DNA of 12,383 nt from UBA1738 sp045577675 (GTDB lineage: Bacteria > Bacillota > Clostridia > UBA1381). Made by a program: the position numbers and the translations under genes. Below the pieces are notes generated by a model. That model saw nothing but the letters and a program-made list of their open reading frames with translations. It did not search any database and was not told where the DNA came from. This document shows, piece after piece, positions 6,866-12,383 of the stretch (the first letter of the stretch is position 1; the number at the start of each line of letters is the position of its first letter). The DNA is taken from NCBI GenBank assembly GCA_045577675.1, contig JAZNIV010000090.1:1-12383 (forward strand). The letters are read 5' to 3'.

Positions 6866-7576
6866 ATGGACAGAAATCTGATTTTGCTAAATGAGTATAA
6901 AAAAGGCGATTTGTCAGCACGGGACAAGCTTTGTGAGGAGAATATGGGGCTTGTCTGGAATATTGTAAAGCGGTTTTCTAAAAGCGGTGTTGAGCAGGAG
7001 GACCTTGCACAGACCGGGACGATGGGACTTTTAAAGGCGATTGATAATTTTGATGAAAGCTTTGATGTTAAATTTTCTACATATGCAGTACCTATGATTA
7101 TCGGTGAAATACGAAGATTCTTGCGTGACGATGGTCTCATTAAGGTGTCAAGGAGCTTAAAACAGAATGCATATAAGGGTTATCAGGCGAGGGAAGAGCT
7201 TTCGGCTTTTTTAAGCCGTGAGCCGACTATGGAGGAAATATCCCAAAAATGTGGAGTGAGTGTAGAAGAATTGGTGGAAGCCTTTGATGCAACAGCAGTG
7301 CCGGATTCGATAAACAGGGAGGCATACTCTGATTCAAATGAGGAATTTACGGACAAGCTTAAATCAGCAGATGATGAAGAAAAAATAGTGAACAAAATTG
7401 CTGTCGAGAATATTCTGGCAGGATTAAAGCCAAGGGAGCGGCAGATATTGGTGCTAAGATATTTTAAGGGTAAAACACAACAGGAAATTGCACCTATTGT
7501 TGGTGTGTCACAGGTTCAGGTATCACGAATTGAGAAAAAGGCCTTTGAAAGGATAAGGGAAAAAGAGCTTATATAA
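6866..7576 (+). CDS. sigF: RNA polymerase sporulation sigma factor sigma-F
   Basis: Sigma-70-family factor that directs early forespore transcription. 236 residues. Region 2 (about 22-93) contains EDLAQTGTMGLLKAIDNFD (45-63) and FSTYAVPMIIGEIRRFLRDD (70-89). Region 3 runs about 98-150 with SREPTMEEISQKCGVSVEEL (117-136). Region 4 (about 185-232) has LKPRERQILVLRYFKGKTQQ (187-206) followed by the recognition helix QVQVSRIEKKAFERIR. Sigma-G is a close paralogue, but location directly behind spoIIAA and spoIIAB identifies this as sigma-F. The ATG is preceded by GGCGG at 6 bases, a one-mismatch site. No hairpin terminator follows; the last 8 bases overlap a gene on the other strand. Confidence 0.96.
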   Translation: MDRNLILLNEYKKGDLSARDKLCEENMGLVWNIVKRFSKSGVEQEDLAQTGTMGLLKAIDNFDESFDVKFSTYAVPMIIGEIRRFLRDDGLIKVSRSLKQNAYKGYQAREELSAFLSREPTMEEISQKCGVSVEELVEAFDATAVPDSINREAYSDSNEEFTDKLKSADDEEKIVNKIAVENILAGLKPRERQILVLRYFKGKTQQEIAPIVGVSQVQVSRIEKKAFERIREKELI

Positions 7577-7814
7577 AACAGAAGGAGGAATTAGTTATTG
7601 TAAGCGTATGCCTTGTATCGGGAGCTGCAGATAGCCACAAATCAAAAACAACTTTATTTCGGTTATTTAAAACAGTAGCCTGAAAGCTGCCTGTTATAAC
7701 CTTTTTGCAGCAGGTTACAGCATTAGGCAGAATGTCGGTAAAAACAGGTACTCCGTCTATCAGCACCGAAACAGGGAAAGAACAGTTGTTTTTAACAAGC
7801 ATACATGACTGCAT
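7569..7814 (-). CDS. small beta-rich protein of unknown function
   Basis: 81 residues, not recognised. ATG at 7814 is preceded by a near-ideal ribosome binding site (GGAGGTGAT, 7 bases between GGAGG and the start), which is the main evidence that it is real. The sequence alternates hydrophobic and polar residues as in a small beta-sandwich: VSVLIDGVPVFTDILPN (15-31), TCCKKVITGSFQATVLN (34-50) and a Thr-rich end. The pattern faintly recalls DUF4397-type repeats, a guess only. Five cysteines (4, 11, 35, 36, 79) in 81 residues is high and might suit a spore-coat or redox-exposed protein, but there is no signal peptide. Its stop lies inside the last codons of sigF, so the genes overlap tail to tail by 8 bases. 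Confidence 0.7.
   Translation of the reverse strand: MQSCMLVKNNCSFPVSVLIDGVPVFTDILPNAVTCCKKVITGSFQATVLNNRNKVVFDLWLSAAPDTRHTLTITNSSFCFI
7582..7600 (+). other. orphan ribosome binding site with TTG start followed by stop
   Basis: AAGGAGG (7582-7588), then 9 bases, then TTG (7598-7600) directly followed by TAA (7601-7603). The same motif and spacing introduce spoIIAA. There is no sizeable plus-strand frame behind it; an ATT at 7597 would give only 27 residues. It may mark a lost downstream gene or be a chance product of the antisense coding region. Confidence 0.35.
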
Positions 7815-7927
7815 TTTATCACCTCCACATTTTATATTATGAGGTTTACATAAAATTTGCGACTGTGATAAAAAAGTTCATTGAAATGAAGTTAAAGGGA
7901 ACAACTGATAGGCATTTGAAAAATAAA

Positions 7928-7962
7928 ATGAATGAATTCGGTACAAAACCGAATTCATTCAT
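7928..7962 (-). terminator. rho-independent terminator of the beta-galactosidase operon
   Basis: Perfect 15-bp arms (7928-7942 and 7948-7962, core GAATTCGGT/ACCGAATTC) with a 5-base loop, 23 bases after the beta-galactosidase stop. On the minus strand it is followed by a T-rich run (TTTTATTTTT). On the plus side there is no T-run, so it acts mainly on leftward transcription. The rest of the 7815-7985 gap is A/T-rich; no convincing promoter was found in it for the small 81-residue gene. Confidence 0.85.
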
Positions 7963-7985
7963 AAGTTGGTAGCTAATAGTAGCTT

Positions 7986-9818
7986 TTATACAATTATTTC
8001 CTCATGGTGGTTAGGTATTCCGCAAATATCGGAAATTTCGACACAAGGACTGCCTTTTAAACCGTCGGTTTCAAAGACAATAATTTCATTTTCTTCCTTC
8101 AGGATAGAGCCGGGAATATACAAAGCCTCAAGAGGTCCTCGCTCCCAATATCTTCCGAGGTTAAATCCATTTACATAAATTACACCTTTTTTCAGATTAT
8201 CAAAGTGGACAAAGCAGGAATTTTTATTTTCTGCCTTAAAGGTACCACGCAAAAAGATTGGGTATTCTCCGCTGATTCCTGCTTTAAATTGAACTTCTTC
8301 GGGGTTATCCATTTCAAGGCAGGTGATATCCCAGTTAAAGGCAACCTTTCCGGGAGTGTGAAGCACACCGTTTTTCTTAATAGCCAGAATAACACTGCCA
8401 AAGATACCTTTTCTATCGCCCAGATATGTGTCCTCGCCATAGCAGATTCGTCCCATATTTTCGACAAGAATATCAAGCGTATCACCCTTTTTCAAGACTT
8501 CAGGAAGTTCAATGATGCATACGTCCGAATCGCCGCGGAAGTGTGTTCCAACCAATTTTTTGTTCACAAAAATATGTGCTCTGTCGTGAATTCCTACAAT
8601 TTTTATGCAGTTAAGCTCAGCATCATAATCAAAAGCTTTGCTGTATAAAATATATCCGTCGATTTGGTCAAATTCCTCCATTGTTTCAATAGTAACACTT
8701 TTATGGTGCTTTCCAATATGTAGATTATCGAATAATTCTGCACTTTCGGTCAGCTCAACAGTGCCGATATTCTGAAGCTTCGGTGATGCAGGAACTGCTA
8801 TATCTGCACATCCTTTTTTATCCTCCAAAACTTCCTTTATATCAAAATATCTTTGAGTATAGCCGCCCCATTCTGTAATCGCAGCATCGTAATCATAGCT
8901 TGTTACACACGGATTATATTTATATTTCATATAATCAAGATCGCCCTGAGCACCATTTGTAAAGCCAAAGTTCGTACCACCAAAGAACATATAAAGATTA
9001 AAGCTTGCTCCAAGCTCGCAGAAGTTTTTAATAGATTGTTTTACATTCTCATTATTAATATGTCTGCATTCATCAAAGCCCCAGTTGGTAAAGTTTCCGG
9101 CCCAATACTCCATTACGATATATGGACATTCGGGATTATATTTATCAACAATATTTAATTGATCGATAGTTGCAATTCTTTCACTTCCGAAATCTGTACC
9201 TCTGACAATATTTTCGTGTGCTGTACCTGTTGATAAATGGTATTCTTTATTTCCATCAGCAGAAACATACAGACAATTCATATCGTGTTTTCTATATATT
9301 TTTTCGACCTCTAAAAGATATGAAAAATCGTCTCCGAAAGAGCCGTATTCATTTTCAACTGCCATTGCAATGACCGGTCCTCCGTTTGCGTGGAGATAAG
9401 GTCTGACTTTAGGGAGCAGAACACTAAACCAATCCTTAAGGTGAGTCATATATGGTTCGGTATTGCAACGCAAACGGATATTATATTCCTTTTTTAAAAG
9501 CCATGACGGCAGGCCGCCGTTTTCCCATTCGGCACAAATGAACGGACCTGTTCGTAAAATAACTTTAAGACCGACTTTTTCTGCAAGCTGAAGAAATTTT
9601 TCAAAATCAAGCCTTCCCGAAAAATCAAACTCTCCCTTATGGGGTTCGTGCATATTCCAGCAGGTATATGTTTCAACGCAGTTCAGGCCTGCTGCTTTAA
9701 ACTTGGTAAGAATATCTTCCCAGTATTCAGGCAATGCCCGGAAATAATGAAATGCACCGCAATGAATTTCAAATTCATTGCCATCTAAATAAAACTTTTT
9801 ATTCTTGACTTCTAACAT
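7986..9818 (-). CDS. glycoside hydrolase family 35 beta-galactosidase, cytoplasmic
   Basis: Retaining beta-galactosidase that releases terminal galactose from beta-galactosides. 610 residues with no signal peptide or membrane segment, so it acts on imported substrate. The N-terminal TIM barrel (about 1-320) shows HCGAFHYFRALPEYWEDILT (19-38), TCWNMHEPHKGEFDF (52-66), GPFICAEWENGGLPSWL (91-107), GGPVIAMAVENEYGSFG (146-162) with Glu157 as likely acid/base, VMEYWAGNFTNWG (235-247) with Glu237 as likely nucleophile, and MFFGGTNFGFTNGA (277-290). Beta-sandwich domains follow, ending with VNGFNLGRYW and GPLEALYIPG, both typical of the family C-terminus. AAGGGG lies 8 bases before the ATG. It is the last gene of the operon, 14 bases after the dehydrogenase-like gene. 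Specificity (beta-1,3, beta-1,4 or polyol-linked galactosides) cannot be told from sequence. Confidence 0.95.
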   Translation of the reverse strand: MLEVKNKKFYLDGNEFEIHCGAFHYFRALPEYWEDILTKFKAAGLNCVETYTCWNMHEPHKGEFDFSGRLDFEKFLQLAEKVGLKVILRTGPFICAEWENGGLPSWLLKKEYNIRLRCNTEPYMTHLKDWFSVLLPKVRPYLHANGGPVIAMAVENEYGSFGDDFSYLLEVEKIYRKHDMNCLYVSADGNKEYHLSTGTAHENIVRGTDFGSERIATIDQLNIVDKYNPECPYIVMEYWAGNFTNWGFDECRHINNENVKQSIKNFCELGASFNLYMFFGGTNFGFTNGAQGDLDYMKYKYNPCVTSYDYDAAITEWGGYTQRYFDIKEVLEDKKGCADIAVPASPKLQNIGTVELTESAELFDNLHIGKHHKSVTIETMEEFDQIDGYILYSKAFDYDAELNCIKIVGIHDRAHIFVNKKLVGTHFRGDSDVCIIELPEVLKKGDTLDILVENMGRICYGEDTYLGDRKGIFGSVILAIKKNGVLHTPGKVAFNWDITCLEMDNPEEVQFKAGISGEYPIFLRGTFKAENKNSCFVHFDNLKKGVIYVNGFNLGRYWERGPLEALYIPGSILKEENEIIVFETDGLKGSPCVEISDICGIPNHHEEIIV

Positions 9819-9832
9819 ATGCCATACCCCTT

Positions 9833-10906
9833 TTATTTATTTTGGCTGAAATCCTTGTAATAGTTTAATATATTGTCATATGATTTATTTGTTTTATCAA
9901 TTCCGCAAATTTTTTCAAGAATTTCCCCAGGAGTGTTTTCTGCTTTGATCTTTCTCCATTCGTCCTCACCCTCATTATCATAAAGAAGCATTGCTGCTGC
10001 TGTCATTTCAAGAACTGAGGCATCCTCGTTATATTTATTAATCAGAAGCATAGGTCCTATAATTCTTTCAGAATTTCCAAGCTTTCTTTGTGGCTCTCTT
10101 GCATTTCTTGCAACAGTGTCTACAATAGTCTTGTCACAGAATTTATTTTTTGAAAGCTGAGCAAATTCAGCCTGGTCTGCTTCATCATAACCGAATTCCT
10201 GACATAAAACCCTGTTTGTAACGGCATAGTTTTTGTCAAGAAGCTCTAAAACATCCGGATCATTTGCAGCTTGTGCATAGTCGGTGTAGCCCTTTAAATA
10301 TCCAAGATATGCAATAACACAGCTTGCAGCATTATAAGTAAAGAGTTTTCTTGTAAGGAAATTACCGAATTCATTTACCGGCTTTATTGTGGAAATTTCA
10401 GGAATATATCCTTCCAGCAAATCTGCATCACACTGAAGATACGGATAATTTTCTGAAGAAATATTAATCCCGCCGTTTTCAATGGTCGTACAGAAAACAG
10501 TAGATTCACTTACTGAAATATTATCAAGCCCTATTGCTTCTTTTAAAACCTTTGAAGGCTTTGAATAGTTTTCAGCTGTGATAATATAATAATGCTTGTC
10601 TTTGCAAAGACGCTTGTTAAGCTCTTCGCCAACATCCTTAAGATTACCGCCGCAAACAGAAACAACAATAAGTTCTGAGTCTGAAAGGTCTGCGTTATCC
10701 CAGGTATAAGCTGTGTAGCCAGAAACCTCCATATCTTCACGGACACCGCCGAAAAAGCTTACAGTAAAGCTTTTCTTTGAATTAAGCTCGTTTACAAGGC
10801 TTTCATCCTTGTCTATGAATGTGATTTCAGCATTTTTCTCAGCGGCAAGTCTGCCTATAAAGCCCCTGCCTGTTTTGCCTGCACCTATAATAGTAATTTT
10901 ACTCAT
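9833..10906 (-). CDS. MtlD-like polyol-phosphate dehydrogenase paralogue 1, active-site His replaced by Ser
   Basis: Mannitol dehydrogenase-family protein (Rossmann plus C-terminal domain), 357 residues, close to the length of mannitol-1-phosphate 5-dehydrogenase. The dinucleotide loop is IGAGKTGRGFIG (7-18), and the acidic Asp32 after beta-2 points to NAD. TAENYSKP (110-117) keeps the conserved E-N pair. The active-site helix RKLFTYNAASCVIAYLGY (186-203) keeps Lys187 and Asn192, but the third residue of K-x4-N-x2-H is Ser195. VARNAREPQRKLGNSERIIG (265-284) matches the family pattern RxxRxPxRKLxxxDRLxGP. The ATG overlaps the end of the upstream paralogue by 8 bases (ATGAGTAA), so translation is probably coupled. 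Substrate unknown; it may act on another sugar or polyol phosphate, or as a partner of the other paralogue. Confidence 0.88.
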   Translation of the reverse strand: MSKITIIGAGKTGRGFIGRLAAEKNAEITFIDKDESLVNELNSKKSFTVSFFGGVREDMEVSGYTAYTWDNADLSDSELIVVSVCGGNLKDVGEELNKRLCKDKHYYIITAENYSKPSKVLKEAIGLDNISVSESTVFCTTIENGGINISSENYPYLQCDADLLEGYIPEISTIKPVNEFGNFLTRKLFTYNAASCVIAYLGYLKGYTDYAQAANDPDVLELLDKNYAVTNRVLCQEFGYDEADQAEFAQLSKNKFCDKTIVDTVARNAREPQRKLGNSERIIGPMLLINKYNEDASVLEMTAAAMLLYDNEGEDEWRKIKAENTPGEILEKICGIDKTNKSYDNILNYYKDFSQNK

Positions 10907-12071
10907 TTATGTAGCCCTCCGATTTCAAAAGTTCGATTTTTTCTTTTACGAGTGTGCCGATTGTTCCGTTAGGGTCAACTTTACAAACGTTTTCTAAAAT
11001 ATAATCAATACCATGTTCTCTTCTCATTTCGCCAAGCTTGTTTGCAAACTCGTCACCTTCTGATTTGTAGTAAATAGCTGCAGCGATGGCAGTACATAAA
11101 TTTTCCGGCTTAATACCATAGGAGTCAACAAGTCTTGCAGAGCCTACAAGCCTGTCATCAGGACCAAGCTTTCTTAGCGGATCGCGGGCGTTTCTCTCAA
11201 TGAAGTCTACTATTGTATAGTCCTGAAGCTTCTTTTTTGAGGTAAGAGTGAATGCAAGCTGTTCATCAAGAGGGAAGTTATGCTTTTTTGATAATGCAGT
11301 GGCAGTTTCCTGATATACACCGTCTAAAATTTTTAAAATTCTTTCATCATGTGCTGCATCTGCAATTTTTTCATAGCCAAAGAGTGCACCCAGATAGGAA
11401 GTAGTGCCGTTTGCAGCGTTATAAGTATAAAACTTTCTCTCTAAGAAGCCTGTAAATTCAGCGATAAGCTTTAAGCCTTCAATTTTTGGAAGCTCACCCT
11501 TAAGTCTTGAAGAATCAACAGGAAGCTCCCAGAAGTTCTGAACATTTACCGTAAGCGGATCCTTTGCAAGCAGCTCAGGGTCGGATTCAATTGCACTTCT
11601 CATAATAACTGCCTCGGTAATACCTACATTGTTTTCAAAGTATTCCTTTGCATCTTCACTTATAAGATTTTCTATGCCTTCTTTTAAGATATTTGCAGGC
11701 TGTTTCCAGTTTTCACAGGTTACAATATTCAAATAGCCACCCTTTTTTGCCTTTTCTTCTATGCCGGCAGTAAGATAAGGAACTATTTCACCAAGATTTT
11801 TTCCGCCAACTGCATTAAATACTGCGTCAGCATCAGCAATAGCCTTTGCGATAGCTTCCTTGTCGGAAAAGCCGAGAGCCTTTGCATTTTTAACAACGCA
11901 ATTTTTCTCACTGTTTCCAAGAATGTTAACGGTATACTCTTTTCTTTCGTTGATAAGGTCAACAAGCGAATCAAACTTTTCAACAAATGTAAATTCGATT
12001 CCACTGATGTAAAGTAGATGACCGATAAACCCTCTTGAAATTTTTCCTGCTCCAAAAATTACACAACTCAT
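10899..12071 (-). CDS. MtlD-like polyol-phosphate dehydrogenase paralogue 2, active-site His replaced by Asn
   Basis: Mannitol dehydrogenase-family protein of 390 residues, homologous to the gene downstream. Dinucleotide loop FGAGKISRGFIG (6-17), acidic Glu31 after beta-2 suggesting NAD, TCENWKQP (118-125), then ERKFYTYNAANGTTSYLGAL (211-230) with Lys213 and Asn218 kept and Asn221 where the family has His. IERNARDPLRKLGPDDRLVG (291-310) is a clear family match. Where B. subtilis MtlD has AVDRIVP the protein reads AVIMRSAIESDP (154-165), so the substrate pocket also differs there. GGA (AAAGGA) lies 9 bases before the ATG, and the upstream kinase gene ends 21 bases earlier. Likely arose by tandem duplication with its neighbour. 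Function beyond the family is inference. Confidence 0.88.
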   Translation of the reverse strand: MSCVIFGAGKISRGFIGHLLYISGIEFTFVEKFDSLVDLINERKEYTVNILGNSEKNCVVKNAKALGFSDKEAIAKAIADADAVFNAVGGKNLGEIVPYLTAGIEEKAKKGGYLNIVTCENWKQPANILKEGIENLISEDAKEYFENNVGITEAVIMRSAIESDPELLAKDPLTVNVQNFWELPVDSSRLKGELPKIEGLKLIAEFTGFLERKFYTYNAANGTTSYLGALFGYEKIADAAHDERILKILDGVYQETATALSKKHNFPLDEQLAFTLTSKKKLQDYTIVDFIERNARDPLRKLGPDDRLVGSARLVDSYGIKPENLCTAIAAAIYYKSEGDEFANKLGEMRREHGIDYILENVCKVDPNGTIGTLVKEKIELLKSEGYINE

Positions 12072-12092
12072 TTTACCAAATCCTTTCGTAAA

Positions 12093-12383
12093 TTAAATAT
12101 TTGAAAAACTGATCAATTGCTCTTTCTGTGATGCATATATATTTTTGTATATGTTATAGCGTTTTAATAGGAGCTCTCTGTATTTCCCACAGGGAACAAC
12201 AACATCTGAAATCGCATTAAAATGTTCATCATCGCTTATTCCAAGTGCTTTAGCGGCAATTTTCACAGCTCCAAGTGCAGACGTGTCATTCTCCTTAAGG
12301 GTATAAACTTTCGTTTGAAAGAGTTCAGCTTTCAGGGAGTTTAAAACCATATTCTTTGATGCACCGCCACTGACAGTCAAGCT
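12093..12383 (-). CDS. FGGY-family carbohydrate kinase, C-terminal part only
   Basis: Last 96 residues of an FGGY kinase, which phosphorylates a sugar or polyol with ATP. The reading frame is open through the window edge, so the N-terminal part lies beyond it. The fragment starts with the C-terminal-domain ATP-binding motif SGGASKN, followed by a K-A-E-L helix, a short strand and EN-DTSALGAVKIAAKALGI, the usual E-x-(S/A)-ALGAA-xAA pattern. The family includes xylulokinase, rhamnulokinase, fuculokinase, gluconokinase and glycerol kinase; the substrate-binding half is not visible, so none is favoured. It is the first visible gene of the leftward sugar operon. Confidence 0.88.
   Translation of the reverse strand, partial: SLTVSGGASKNMVLNSLKAELFQTKVYTLKENDTSALGAVKIAAKALGISDDEHFNAISDVVVPCGKYRELLLKRYNIYKNIYASQKEQLISFSNI

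Noticed and set aside
7833..7841. CATAATATA as a sporulation-sigma (E/G/K-type) -10 for the 81-residue gene
   Set aside because: It resembles such -10 elements, but no convincing -35 is found at the right distance, and transcription would start at the ribosome binding site itself.
7887..7973. 28-codon plus-strand frame beginning at ATG 7887
   Set aside because: No ribosome binding site, and it runs through the terminator hairpin; most likely chance.
7972..7985. Small 5-bp hairpin followed by TTTT on the plus strand
   Set aside because: Stem too short and A/T-rich to count as a terminator for rightward transcription.
12093..12380. Complete 95-residue protein starting at TTG 12380
   Set aside because: The frame continues to the window edge and the sequence begins in the middle of the FGGY C-terminal domain, so this is a fragment of a larger gene.

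Overview
The window looks like the chromosome of a spore-forming, low-to-moderate GC member of the Clostridia (Bacillota), plausibly a gut or other anaerobic fermenter. The evidence is an intact spoIIAA-spoIIAB-sigF sporulation operon, strong GGAGG-type ribosome binding sites, frequent TTG/GTG starts in that operon, a ValRS-FolC gene pair as in Bacilli, the non-mevalonate isoprenoid enzyme Dxs, and a glycoside-utilisation operon. The exact genus cannot be read from the sequence.

Layout. (1) Positions 1-5249, minus strand: valS, folC and a 3'-truncated dxs, transcribed in that order. valS has a near-consensus sigma-A promoter and no T-box leader. A short inverted repeat separates valS from folC, and a candidate promoter precedes dxs. 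(2) Positions 5250-5426: a compact divergent regulatory region. It holds the valS promoter, a Spo0A-box-like site over the valS -35, a 19-bp imperfect direct repeat with a 41-bp period, and a sigma-H-type promoter facing right. (3) Positions 5427-7576, plus strand: a gene for a tandem OB-fold (SSB-like) protein, then spoIIAA, spoIIAB and sigF, tightly spaced and probably one transcription unit. (4) Positions 7569-7814, minus strand: a small unrecognised beta-rich protein gene that overlaps the end of sigF tail to tail. (5) Positions 7928-12383, minus strand: a sugar operon. In transcription order it has the C-terminal end of an FGGY-family sugar kinase, two tandem MtlD-like polyol-phosphate dehydrogenase paralogues and a cytoplasmic GH35 beta-galactosidase, closed by a strong hairpin terminator.

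How the parts work together. SpoIIAA, SpoIIAB and sigma-F form the partner-switching module that starts forespore-specific transcription. The sigma-H/Spo0A-like signals upstream fit the known control of spoIIA, but here they lie ahead of the OB-fold gene, making it the apparent first gene of the sporulation operon. In the sugar operon an imported beta-galactoside would be cleaved inside the cell by the GH35 enzyme, and the products handled by the kinase and dehydrogenase-like proteins. Both dehydrogenase paralogues lack the His of the K-x4-N-x2-H active-site motif, so their substrate or role probably differs from mannitol-1-phosphate oxidation.

The points most worth a second look are the OB-fold gene at the head of spoIIA, the shared valS/spoIIA control region, and the paired His-less MtlD-like proteins next to a beta-galactosidase. 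No insertion sequences, CRISPR arrays, tRNA or rRNA genes were seen. No stretch over 300 bases lacks a gene.
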